Origin: Gnetum montanum
Lineage: Eukaryota; Streptophyta; Gnetopsida; Gnetales; Gnetaceae
DNA length: 64,000 nt
Assembly (NCBI GenBank): GCA_015680685.1
Contig: MNCI01025099.1
Coordinates: 97,710-161,709, forward strand
Direction of reading: 5' to 3'
The notes below the pieces were generated by a model, which saw nothing but the letters and a program-made list of their open reading frames with translations, was not told the origin of the DNA and did no database searches. A program made the translations under genes and the position numbers. Positions 33,340 through 44,130 of the stretch are shown piece by piece (position 1 is the stretch's first letter; each line of letters opens with the position of its first letter).

Positions 33340-33830
33340 ACGTGATGCATGGAACTTGCTTCTTCTCAAGTCACCCAAATTTGTTCTCCTTGGAGATTTC
33401 CAAGGAGAGCTTCCTGATGCCCATTCATGTATCCACAATGCTTAACCATGTATAGACCATAATTATGGGGAAGTCACCTTTGCAATTTTCAACCTTGATC
33501 ACTAAAAAATCACTAGGATAGGACCATTCACAAACTCTAGTCATAATGTCCTCCACTAATCTCAAAGGGATAGTGATTGATTGGTCTACCAATTCCAAAG
33601 GGATGTTGCTCTTCTTGAAATATTGTATGTTTCAAGCATTATACATGTCATGGGAGATGATATTGACACTAGAACTGTAATCAAGAAGATCCTTACATGG
33701 CTCATGTCTAGTGATTTGTAAATAAATAAGAGGACGTCAGATCTCTTCATGGAAAGGTTGTCAACCTTGATCCAATTGGAGATAGCATGAGTTAACATCA
33801 CGGTAGAGATCTAAGGCAGCTTTTGGTTTG
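33340..33830 (-). pseudogene. RE-5 aspartic protease (PR)
   Basis: Minus strand: LLDYSSSVNIIS (catalytic Asp kept), then NIPLELVDQSITIPLRL-like and IIMVYTWLSIVD (Gly-Arg replaced). Frameshifts and stops between segments. Confidence 0.72.
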
Positions 33831-34441
33831 AAGGGCCCTCGAATGTGTTTGGTGTAGAGGTTGAGGATGTTGATGATACAGGGTAACTAGCTGTAATAGG
33901 TTATGAGGGTTTGGGAGGATTGTTAGATCAAAAAAATGGTTGTTTCTTGGATTTATAGTCCAAACCACTTGGCTAGAAGGACAACTATAAATTTACAAAC
34001 CTCATAGCATATTGTTGCTACGGTTGTGGGGGGATTTCACGTTGCATAGATGCAGTAAGAGGTAACTAGGTTGAGGGTAGAGGGATGTGTGTAGATAGAT
34101 GTAGAGGATGGTAAAGATATGGAATTTTCCCTTGAGTAGATGGAAAATGAGTTTGATGGTACTCTGGAGGATAATAGTGATGTTGGAATGAGGCATGGCT
34201 AGCAAATCCACATGGAGAAATAGGTTCCTAAACATAGTACCTGTATGGATCTGGTTGCCTATAAGGGTACTGTTGTCTTGGTGGTGGCATCCCCCACAAC
34301 TATGGTTGCTGCCACTACTAGTATTGCTTATACGATTGTGGTAGAGCTTCACTTGGATAGTAAGCTTATTGTTTCTATTGGAATTACCTTAGATTACCTT
34401 AAGGATAATGTAATCATATGGGTGCTTTCCTCCTTGCTAGT
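33831..34441 (-). pseudogene. RE-5 gag, C-terminal part
   Basis: Pro/Tyr/Gln-rich gag tail with YPYRQPDPYRYYV-like coding and SCGGCHHQ in another frame, cut at 34441 by RE-6. The duplicated CTAGT (34437-34441) lies in the segment between the tail and the knuckle. Confidence 0.7.
34437..34441. repeat. Left target-site duplication of RE-6 (CTAGT)
   Basis: CTAGT directly before the LTR start; exact partner at 47748-47752. Joining the flanks restores the collinear gag sequence of RE-5. Confidence 0.88.
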
Positions 34442-35356
34442 TGATGAGCGGCTAGGTATCCCTACATCCAATCATGCGAATCATGGGTGTTCACACGCAA
34501 CTCGGTCAAATTCTGTAGACTGTAAGAACTTAACATACACCATACCCTTAACCAGCAAAATCCTTTGTTAGAATGGTCATTGTCTTCTTAACCTCACTTG
34601 TGAGTATCTAGTGGCGATGGTTAAGTGAGATTGAGGCAACTGATTTTTATGGATTTTTACTTTATCTTTTGGCTTCTAATTAAGGTATGGAAAGTAAGGT
34701 ATGAAATATTATCTAACCTATAATTATCCTAATCTGTATCTTAACTATTCCTAGCATAAGTATCTGATCCCATCTTCCAGGCACGTCCTGAGCATCCCCT
34801 AACCACTACTGGGTTACCAGATGTTAAGCATCACTGGGCTGCCAAGTGTTGGATTTACGTTTAAGATGGTCGTACTTATGGTTTCTATGAACTATGAATG
34901 AGCGATAGTGATTAAACTTAATAATAAGAGAAACTTAATTAATTATCAAAGCATATAAATATTAAACTATAAAGGCATAGAAATAGCTAAGTCCAAATGC
35001 TGCAAGGAATGCTTGAAAGCTCATCTTTATTACCGTTCATGCCAATGGGCTTAGATACATCAGTGCTCGAATAAAGAGTCGAGCACCTTCTTACACCTTC
35101 CGTGGGCACTTGGAAAACATTCTAACTCTTGCAGGAACAAACTACAAGAGCTTAGCTACAATTGAAAAAAAGTACCTAAGATAGGCGGGAACCCTCTTTT
35201 TTATAGGCCGGAATAGGCTTCACGTAAACAGGACCACGTCGATGCATGGAAGGATGCATCGATGGGGCCGCGTTGACTGGGCCATGTCGACGCGGCTGCA
35301 TATACGAGGTCCCATATACATGGCCTAGTACATGCATCAAATATTGACACTTCATC
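34442..35356 (-). repeat. RE-6 3' LTR
   Basis: TGATGAGCGGCTAGG...ACACTTCATC; the last base of TCATCA is missing beside the PPT. Hairpin TCTTTATT...AATAAAGA near 35022-35083. Pairs with 46817-47747 with roughly one difference in ten by eye over the first 150 bp. Confidence 0.9.
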
Positions 35357-35367
35357 TACCCCCATGA
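35357..35367 (-). promoter_or_regulatory. RE-6 3' polypurine tract (TCATGGGGGTA)
   Basis: Minus-strand TCATGGGGGTA abuts the LTR. It shares TCATGGGGG with the pol-end motifs of RE-1 and RE-2. Confidence 0.8.
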
Positions 35368-35600
35368 TTGAGTAAAAAATCATCCTCAAGTTCCTCTACA
35401 ATTTGGAAGGTATGGACTTTTATTTACAATGCACATGACTTGACATACACGACACACACATGACTCAACAAAAATTTTACCAAGTGCCTAAGTCTATAGA
35501 GAAGGACAAGTTACAAAAGTGGTGTTCAGAGACAAAATTGAACACTTTGTTGGTCCTGGAGTCTCTGCTGTGTAGAAGGATGCAAAATTACTAGAGAAGA

Positions 35601-38455
35601 TCATACCATCCCTAGGGGTGGTGATTTTGACAGACCTTCAGTAGCCTCTGGACCATGTGAAGATGGTGGCATGAATGATGGTTGTCCCATAGCATCTTCC
35701 ACTTCTAGTGGCAACTAGAAAGCCTCTAGAAGAGCCTTCATTTTTTCCTCTTTACTTCTGGGATCGTTCACTGTCTAGGTAGCTTCACCAATGTGTGCTG
35801 GAACTGGAACCTACCAAGGGCATTGCAATGCCGAGAAGAGTTCTTTCAAGTTAACGAACCAAGCTGCAAACTATTTCCATTCGATGTCAAATGCTTGAAT
35901 TGATGTCTATAGCTATTGGTAGTCATTCATCCGATAGGCCAAGTTCTCTACGACTGCACGATGTCCTTCAAAAGTCATGCGGAGAACCTCAAGTTTTGCT
36001 TTTGTTATTTCCAATTTCTGCTTTGTCACTTTGTGCACTTGGAAGTCACCCTCATGTAAAGAATACGATGCAGCCAATTTCTTCTCCAAATTGGATTGTG
36101 GTCTCCTAGCTATGACCATGGCCAGGTTTGCATAACGAAGGTTGGCAAGCTCCATGTATTCTATCATTTCTTCAATCTACAGCTCCTTGAGGTGGATTTC
36201 AGCTTGATTGTAGGCATTCAACCCATCAAAGATAGGTTGCCATACCTTGCCTCCTTCTTAGAGCTACTGGAGCACTTGGTTCAGCTTGGCCTTTTCGACT
36301 TGAATTTTCTTCTCATTTACTTCCTTTTGCAGTCTCACTTGGTCCTTGTAATGATTCTTGAATTTTTCAAATTTCAAGGCCTCATTCTTCCAAGTAGTGA
36401 TTTTGATGGTAAATTTCTGTCGCAAGGTTCGAACCTCCTCCATAGACAGATTTCAGTTCTCAGTAGCCAACCTTCCTACATCAGCACTCACCCTTGCTAG
36501 CTCTTCCTGTTGTTGGTGAATAAAATTTTTCATGTACTCGTTTTCAACACCAACATTACGTAGGCAATGGACCTCCATGGTCAGCTTGATGTTCTCCTGG
36601 AAAACCTCTACCAACTCCTTATCTAAATGATATGTCTGAGCATCTACCAAGGCCTTATCAAAGATCGCCGACTCTTGCTCATCCTCAACTATTTGAAGTT
36701 TAATCTGAAGCTGTTGAAAAGCTTCATCTCTGGTGAGCTCATGGTTGAGGAGAGCTAGATCAGCAAGTTGGGCTCTTAACTAGGTGACTTCCATTTCCAA
36801 GCATTGACAAGTGGTTTGAGCAACTTCAAGTTGCCCTTCCAAAACAAGGCTCTTACCCCCTGCCAAAAGCAGCTCCGACTAAGTTACAGTTATGTTATCT
36901 GGAAGGTCAAAGACATCTGTAAGTGGTTGCTCGGTTCCCACCAGTCAATCCAACAGTTCTTCATGTTATTCTACATCAATCCTACTATGTGAAGTTCCAA
37001 CAGATTTCTATACATCTTGAAGCCCATGTACATCTGGTACAAGCGCCACCAGTGTGTTAAGAACCATAGCAATTGTATCAGCAACCACTTCAACTGCAAT
37101 CTCCTATCCTTGATGCTGCATCACCAGGACTGTCGCCCCTTCACCATCCTCCAAGCGTACCAAGAAGGTAGCAACATTCCCTGAAATTTTAGGAAATAGC
37201 TGTTGGGCTGATACTATTACCTCTCAGATGCTAGGATCTGTTCTTGTTGGCACTTGTGTTCAGGAAATGGAGAACATCAGCCTTGCTCTTTCAAAAAAAC
37301 TGAATGATTGAGCCATTTGCTCTAGGTGGCTCATTATAGGGTGATAAATCGAAGGGTCTTCCCCTCCACTAGTCCTGGCAGATTGCTCTTGCTGGCTCAA
37401 GAGTGATTGTCAGATTTCGTGAATGTGTTCTACGATAGTTTACGAAGCTGAACTTGTTGTTTGTGCAGGTGGTGGAGGTGGTTGCTACTCTTCCTTTGTC
37501 TGTGTAGTGGTAGGAGTCCTATCTTTCATCTCTTCATGCCATGAGGTAATTGGGGCATGTCAAATTGTATCATTGGCGTAGCGTGCTATCCCTACCCGTT
37601 TGCACAATTTTATGATTAGGCAGGGGAAGGGGAGAGCTCGTCTTCCACATTCACTTTTGGTGAACCTCTTTTCAATTTCCAAGAATATCAACTGTGGAAG
37701 ACTCATTGGAAATTTTCCACTTAAGGTGGCATAGGCATGGGTGGAGAAGAACGTTATTTTATTGGGTCTTACCATTGGGTTTAGATGGTAAGACACGATC
37801 ATGGAATATACCCTCTCCATGGTGGTTAAGGTGTCAAACTCCTTGCGATCTACCCCATAGCACCGTCGAATCCACTCCCATTTTACCTCAGGGTCTACTT
37901 GTTTTGGGATCTCTGCCACATCTACTCCAATCTCTGGTAACCCGAGAGCTTGGGCTATAGCCTCTGTAAGGTAAGAGACATATATGTCTTTGATTCTTAC
38001 CCTGGATCCCGATTGCCGATTTGTCTAGAAGAGATGGGTCTCTCCTAAGTACCATTCACCACTGGTTGTGATGATTGGCCACATCGGAGAGTTTTGTAGT
38101 TGAATCCTCACATCCTCTAGTGTGTTTTCAAGAAATGGTCCAAAGTTTAGCTCTTGGACGATCATCCATTGCACTTCTCATAGCTTGATAGCATCAAGGC
38201 ATGCTTGGGTTAGGGTGACTTCGAGCCGTGGTGCTATCCCTAGAGTTTCATCTCCCTGTGATTGCTCAATGGGCATCTCCTCTTTAGGAATATGATGGAA
38301 AAATTCCACATTAGGTCCTTTGCCAAGGGGGCAGTAGCATGAGAGCCCTCCGTGTGCTCTGGTTGTTGCACGCCTTATTCCCTTCTCGTTCATGGAGGCT
38401 TGTCCCTTGGTTGTGATGGTCCTTCATCCCTTGGATGCCTTGGTTTGGGTGCCAT
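35601..38455 (-). pseudogene. RE-6 accessory ORF
   Basis: ATG at 38455 (MAPKPRHPRDEGPSQPRDKPP, then a frameshift). Best open parts: 38393-38178; 37919-37560 with WEWIRRCYGVDRKEFDTLT, YHLNPMVRPNKITFF and ALPFPCLIIKLCKRVGIARY; 36650-36453 and 36167-35913 (coiled coil). Upstream of the second part lies SGEWYLGETH. Signature YMELANLRYANLAMV at about 36155-36110. C-terminus SKSPPLGMV, TGA at 35603-35601. The N-terminal half recalls PF20167 (putative plant transposon protein); the C-terminal half is heptad-rich. Function unknown; position is that of the env-like ORF in Athila elements, but I see no signal peptide or membrane segment. Confidence 0.78.
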
Positions 38456-38466
38456 CTGCAATCAAA
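38456..38466 (-). promoter_or_regulatory. RE-6 3'-splice-site-like motif before accessory ATG
   Basis: Minus-strand TTGATTGCAG followed by ATGGCACC. Strongest of the four copies (CAG|ATG). Confidence 0.5.
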
Positions 38467-38693
38467 CATAACCACCCATTAGACTGTGCATAAGTAGCTA
38501 AAAATGGTCCTTATACACCTTCTCAGTTCAACTAAGTTATGTTGTTGGTAGGGGCATTAAATCCCTCGAAGTGTTAATTCATGGGTTAGAGCCGAAAACA
38601 ACAAGGGATGAGTTGGAGTTTAAATAGTTGTTTTTATTTTATCCCTTAAAGGTGTGAAGTCTTAATTAATTAATTAATTACACATAAAATTTA

Positions 38694-38705
38694 CCCCCCC
38701 CCCCC
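38694..38705. repeat. Poly-C run beside the sequence gap
   Basis: Twelve C in a row directly before a block of N. Such homopolymers commonly stop reads or assembly; true length unknown. Confidence 0.8.
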
Positions 38706-38757
38706 NNNNNNNNNNNNNNNNNNNNNNNNNNNNNNNNNNNNNNNNNNNNNNNNNNNN
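38706..38757. other. Assembly gap (52 N)
   Basis: Unknown bases between the accessory ORF and the candidate internal promoter of RE-6. ORFs read across it are meaningless. Confidence 0.99.
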
Positions 38758-38896
38758 GTTGCTTAAAAGGGCAAGGATCAGTTGATGCGGACGTGCGAAG
38801 GAATGGAGGTGCTTGGGAAGAAGTTGGGTAGAAAAAATGGAAAAATCTCCCCCCAATTTGTTTGTAAAATGATGAAATTTGAAAGTGCAATGCGTG

Positions 38897-38995
38897 TATA
38901 TATAGGGGTTGGGTGCTACATCAACGGGTCTGCATATACGTAGGGGGCTGCATGTACGAGCCCCCTTATATGTAGGGGGCTGCTCCTATTGACCA
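38897..38995 (-). promoter_or_regulatory. RE-6 candidate internal promoter (TATA box plus U3-like block)
   Basis: TATATATA at 38904-38897 on the minus strand, 442 bp upstream of the accessory ATG. The 90 bp behind it resemble the RE-6 U3: plus-strand CATCAACGGGTCTG and CATATACGTAGG against CATCAACAGGGTTG and CATATACGCGG in 47620-47720, and CTATTGACC near the far end against CTATTGACA. Confidence 0.52.
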
Positions 38996-40504
38996 GCATT
39001 GATCAACCAATAAAAAGCCTGAAAAAATGAATTTAAAATGCCAAATTGGGGTAGTTGAAGAGCATGAGAGTCCTGGAATGTGGTTGAGGACAAAAGGAAG
39101 GAAAGTTGAGCTAGACAAAGGGTCAAAGGTAGGAAAACGTGGTGAGAAAGAACTCAGTGGAGAGGGAATCGAGCGATGGGACTAGTAAAACAATCAACCA
39201 TGAAATAAAAAGGATGGGAGACTGACAAACAGACCAAGAATATGCAAGTAGGTCCTCCCCATAGTAGGTGGTAACCTAAGTAGCCCTTGCATATCCTCAA
39301 CACTGGAGTCAGTGGACCCCAGGGTCAAGAAATGGTGCTTGCAAGTTAATACTCCCAACCAGGAGATCCCGCCAAGGCATTAGTACTACATCGAAATCAT
39401 GACGAACTTTCAAACCATAAGATGGGCAATGAGGTGAGTTCAGGAGAGAAATGGATGAGAGAGGGATGAGAGGAGTGGAATTCCAATCATTTGTCATGTG
39501 AAACCTCATGTGAATTTGTGGTTAAATGACCCAGTAGGACCATTCCTAAGTTTAGACCCAAAACCATCCACATATAGTGACCTCACAGCAACAAGCAAAG
39601 CTCCGTCCGTCCACCAAGGATGAAGGTGCACCCACAAGAAACCACCACTCCAATAAGTGTGAGAGGAAGGAAGTGAAACAAGACTAAGTTAGAGGGGATA
39701 GAGTGAGTCCCATAACTCATTTTGGTGGCCCGTGAGAGGCAGTCTAAGGGGTGTGCTTTCGAATTCCCACATAGTTATGATTTTATTTTGTTCATTTTCT
39801 TGTTATTTCGTGAGAACCATACCATGCAAAGACCCATGCTTGTTTGCATGCATTCGACCAAGGGGTGTGCTTTGAATCCTCATGTTTTTCTTTTTGGTGA
39901 GGACCACACCATGCAAGGTTGAACTGCCCAGTGACTTCCTTGGAGAGAAGGATGTAGAGGGCAACCCTGGGAATAGGAGAGGGCAACAAAGTTGCATTCC
40001 CCTTGAAGTCACATCCAATTCAAACCATTGGGTCATCCCCAAGTTTGGAAACTACACAAGTCACACATTAATTACAATTTTTTTAAGTGAAGGGGTTGCG
40101 TGTTCCCAAAGGAAGGAAAATCATGGAGTGGGTGGATGGGTGGATGACATGGACTCACTACTAATTCTATGAGATGAAAAATAGACGTAAAGTCCAAAGA
40201 CAACAATGCAAGGGCGGGAGCGAGATAACAAGGTGGACTATCTTACATGACCCATCATAATGAAAAGCATATGCGCCAGACACTTGATGACAATAAGACA
40301 ATCTTATTAGCAAATAATGGAAAATTAAACACACATATACTTATAGATAAACAACAACAAAGAAATGGAAAAATAACTAAAGAAAGGAAAAAATTAACAA
40401 GAATTGGCAAACGTATGAACGATGTTGAGAAACAAAAATGTGTAAAACAAAAAATTCCAAAGAGGGTTGAGGGGTGTAGTGGAATGGATTAGCATGGGTG
40501 ACGG
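38996..40504 (-). other. RE-6 post-pol non-coding region
   Basis: About 1.5 kb without supported coding content. An internal repeat of about 90-bp spacing around ACCATGCAAAG/GGGTGTGCTT (39745-39920) is visible. The pol-proximal end is A-rich on the plus strand (T-rich in the element's sense), as in the other elements. Confidence 0.55.
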
Positions 40505-40518
40505 TCTCCCCCACGACT
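40505..40518 (-). promoter_or_regulatory. RE-6 pol-end polypurine motif
   Basis: Minus strand AGTCGTGGGGGAGA, equivalent to the motifs in RE-1, RE-2 and RE-4. Confidence 0.5.
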
Positions 40519-41738
40519 AGGCAAAAAGGAGGAGATGTAAAATATGGAGTGAGGCTATCCTGGTGATGATGAGGTTGTATCACTGGTTAAGTGGAGTTTA
40601 CGGAAGGGTTTCAGTTGTTGCCGGTTGACCAACTACATTCTTGTGGGGTCTTTAGGTTTGTGGATAAGCAAGGCCCCAGATGGGAAGGTTTCAGAGATAA
40701 TGTAAGGTCCCTCCCGTAGTGTTTGAAACTTGGTCAGTTGAGATACATGTGAGGGGTTCCAATACAATACCTTGTCTCCACATCGGAATGTGACCTTTAG
40801 GATCCTAAGGTCATGACATTTTTTGTTGTAGGCCTTGTGGATTTCATTTGAAGATAGTGCCACTAACTGATTCTCATCTAGCACACTTAGACTGATAATT
40901 CATTCACGTTGTGCTAGTGGTAGGTCAAGACCTAAGTCACCAGTTGTGGATAGTGTCGGGAGTTCTGCCTAGATTGGAAGTTTTGGTAACTTTTTGTACA
41001 AAAAATCATAGGGAGAGTACCCTACAGGAAGTTTCCAGTGGAGCGATAGGCCTAGAGGGCATCGTTGAGTTTGGTGCTTCAATCCCTCCTATATTTGCTG
41101 ATGGTTTGGGTGAGGATCTTGGTGATCTCCCTATTGGTGACTTAGGGTCTGGCCATTGGCTTGGGGGTGATAGGGTGTTGTGAATTTATGGGTGACCCCC
41201 AAGTGTTGCATGAGTTTTTGAAAAGTGACATCCATGAAATGAGTCCCATTGTCTGAGATGAGTGCACGTGGCACTCCAAACCTGTTGATGATTTCTTTTT
41301 AGATAAATCGTGCGGTGGTGTTTGAAGAATAGTCGATGACAGTAGCCGCCTCCACCCACTTTGTGTAGCAGTCCATAGCTACGATGATGTACACCTTTCC
41401 ATTGGACAGGGGTGTGATAGGCCCCATGAAGTCGATGCTCCAAATGCCAAAGGGATCTAGTGGTTGGATCCACTGTTGAGGTCCCTCCATCTATGTAGTC
41501 ATCCCACCATCTCTTTGGCATCGTTCACAGGAGTAGGTGAACCATTGTGCATCCCTAAAAATTGTGGGCTAGTAATATCTTCCAAGCAGGATCTTAATGG
41601 TGTTGCAGCATCTAGCATAGTGGCCCCCACAAGGCCCTCATGAGCATCTTGGAGGATGCATAGTGTATCATCATCATGGGCACACCATCGGACTAGGCCA
41701 TCTACACACACCTTATAAAGGTGGCCATTGATTTCCAT
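40519..41738 (-). pseudogene. RE-6 integrase
   Basis: Minus strand. N-terminal zinc region (41738-41520; ILQDAHEGLVGAT..., damaged by a frameshift). Core 41490-41299: MEGPQQWIQPLDPFGIWSID, then MGPITPLSNGK and YTKWVEAATVIDY, with the first catalytic Asp in SIDFMG. The C-terminal part 40884-40633 has GDKVLYWNPSHVSQLTKFQT and EGPYII (GPY motif). Two stretches are in different frames. Last part towards the pol end is open but weakly conserved. Confidence 0.83.
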
Positions 41739-42309
41739 GAAGCACCTGGCCTTATGGAGAAACTGTTGTTTCTACCAATGGTCCCACTCCTTGGGAACCT
41801 CCTGAGTTGTGAGATAGGTGAGGATGTGACTGAACCAAGATGATGCTTTTGGCACCTACGAATCAACCATGCTTATGAAGAGAAGTTCATCTAGAAACTA
41901 GTTGGAGAGGGGCTCTTCCTCTTCTGCGTCATCCCATTACAATTGAGACAAGTGGGCAACAACCACATTCTTGGTTCCCTTTCAATCTACCATGGTAAGG
42001 TCAAACTCTTGAAGAATCACTAGCCACTAGATGATGCAGGGGCTCACCATTGGTTTGTTCACTAGGAATCGAATAGCACTGTGGTCAGTATGCACAAACA
42101 CCTTGTATCCGAGCACATAGTGTTGGAATTTTTCCAAGGCAAACATCACCACCATCAACTCCTTTTCAGTTGTGATGTAGTTAAGCTGAGCACCCATAAT
42201 AGTGGATATAGTATGGACGTTTTTGATCATCACACTGTGTAATCACGAATCCAAAGGCATAATTAGATGCATCCATTATGATGTGGAAGGGCCTGAACCA
42301 GTCAGGTGC
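41739..42309 (-). pseudogene. RE-6 RNaseH
   Basis: Minus strand: IMDASNYAFGFVI at about 42280-42240 (first catalytic Asp), TEKELMVVMFALEKFQHYVL (Glu) and VFVHTDHSAIRFLVNKP (Asp) in the open stretch 42233-42027. The DHLSQL end motif region follows. RNaseH removes the RNA strand during cDNA synthesis. At least one stop or frame change separates it from RT. Confidence 0.8.
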
Positions 42310-43200
42310 TCATAGAACTGGAGTCTCTATGAGTTTCTTTTTAAGCAATTGGAATGTAGATTCACATTCCTTGGTCCAGATGAATGGAGCATCTTTCTTT
42401 GTGAGTTCTACCAATAGCTTGGAGATCTTTGAGAAATTTTTAATGAAGCACCGATAGTAACCAATGTGGCCAAGGAATGACTGAACATCTTTTATAGTGC
42501 TTGGCTGTCGGGTAATTCCTTGGATGATCCTAATCTTTTTAAGATCCACACTGTTCCCTGTTTGTGAGATACGATGCCCCAGTATAATGCCTTCTTGGAC
42601 TATCAAGTGGCTTTTCTGCCAATTGAGCCACAGATTAGTGTCTACACACCTCTTTAGAACTTGCTCAAGGCAGTCCAAGGCTTGCTCAAACGTGGCCCCA
42701 TAGGTGGAGAATTCATCCATAAAGACTTCTACCCCATTGCCAATTTTTTGTTGGAAGATGCTGAGGACAAGGTGTTGGAAAGTGGCAGGTGCATTACACA
42801 GGCCAAAAGGCATCTTCTTGTATGCGAAAGTCCCCCATGGACTTGTGAAAGTTATTTTCACTTGGTCCTCTGATGCAATTTGGATTTGGTTATAGCCACT
42901 ATAACCATCCAAGAAGCTATAATAACGATGTCCTGCAATGGTATCCAATACTTGGTCCACAAATGGGAGTGGGAAGTGATCCTTAAAGGTATCCATGTTG
43001 AGCAACCAGAAATCTATACAAACCCTCCATTTGCCATCCTTCTTTGGCATAATAACGAGTGGGCTGACCCATTCGCTATTGGTGATGGAATAGATGAACC
43101 TTGCTTTGAGCAACTACTCGATTTCATCTTTGATGACTTGCTTCAATTTAGTGTTCAACCACCTTTGTGGTTGACGTCATGGCTTCATGGAGGGGTCAAT
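42310..43200 (-). pseudogene. RE-6 reverse transcriptase (267-codon open stretch)
   Basis: Open from 43113 to 42310: PLVIMPKKDGKWRVCIDF, FPLPFVDQVLDTIAGHRYYS, FLDGYSGYNQIQIA, GTFAYKKMPFGLCNAPATFQ, then FMDEFSTYG and the thumb region FLGHIGYYRCFIKNFSKIS. The catalytic box is FMDE instead of FMDD: the second Asp is GAA (codon at 42714-42712). The stretch upstream of 43113 completes the start of RT in the linker frame. Longest intact coding piece in the window. Confidence 0.92.
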
Positions 43201-43212
43201 ATAGATTCGATG

Positions 43213-43625
43213 TTAACAAACCCTGGGATCAACTTCGGTTAACTCAAGATATGACCATGCAAACGCAGCATCCCATTTATTCACCAACTTCAGCAACTTT
43301 TTCTTTTGTTTAGGAGAAAGGGTGGCATTGATAATTACCAACTTTCCATTTTGTAAAAATGCATATTCTAAGTGGGCCGGTAAGGACTTGAGCTCCAGGG
43401 GCTCTTGTTTGAAGCTCTCAGGGATTCGCAACTTTCCCCAATCATCATGGTCATCAACAGTGGAGACTTGTTGATGAACCTCTTCCATTTCATCCATGCT
43501 TTATACATAGGCTCGTACAATCCCCTTAGATGGTTCCATGCATAATGTGCTATTAACAGGATCAACTATCAGCCACTGGGTGCCCTCTTGATTGGTGGTT
43601 GCCATGTACAGGCACTGTTGAACTG
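43213..43625 (-). pseudogene. RE-6 PR-RT linker
   Basis: Minus-strand open stretch 43497-43213: MDEMEEVHQQVSTVDDHDDW, FKQEPLELKSLPAHLEYAFL and KLLKLVNKWDAAFAWSYLEL. It corresponds to the segment at which RE-1 and RE-4 are truncated. Confidence 0.8.
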
Positions 43626-43639
43626 GTGATTCTTTGGTA

Positions 43640-44130
43640 CATCGACTACATGCTTGAATGGATGTCCACTTAGTGGACCATAACTACTGCACACAATTGC
43701 ACCCTAAGTCACTGTATGCAATGCATGGAACGTGCTTCTTCTCGATCTTTCCAAAAGGATTTTCCTTTGAAATTTCAAGGGAAAGATCTTGGAGTCCTAG
43801 TCATGCATCCATCGTGCTCAGCCAGGCTCTTCCCATTATGATTGGGAAGTTTCCCTTACAATTCTCCACCCGGATGATGAGAAAATCTATAGGATAGGAT
43901 CACCCACAAATGGTGGTCACAATATCCTCCATCAATCCCAAGGAAATGGTGATGGATTGGTCTGCCAACTCGAGCTGAATGTTTCTCTTCTTTAATGGGG
44001 GTAGGTTCCAATTCTTGTACATGTCATGTGAGATCAAATTGACTCCTGACCTTGAGTATAGAAGAGATTTACATGGCTCATTCCATGCCACCTAAAGATA
44101 GATGAGGGGGCTTCCTAGATCAATCAATTT
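43640..44130 (-). pseudogene. RE-6 aspartic protease (PR)
   Basis: Minus strand 44091-43900: NEPCKSLLYSRSGVNLISHD. The active-site Asp is TAC (Tyr). Then SITISLGLMEDIVTTICG, a stop, and IIMGRAWLSTMDA further on. Probably catalytically dead by the Asp change alone. Confidence 0.82.

Noticed and set aside
38674-38890. Two minus-strand frames across the N block
   Set aside because: They include unknown bases and poly-G, and have no similarity to the other elements' coding regions.
39722-40042. Short imperfect repeat (ACCATGCAAAG, GGGTGTGCTT) as a possible inserted MITE
   Set aside because: No terminal inverted repeats or target duplication; seems a local duplication in the post-pol region.
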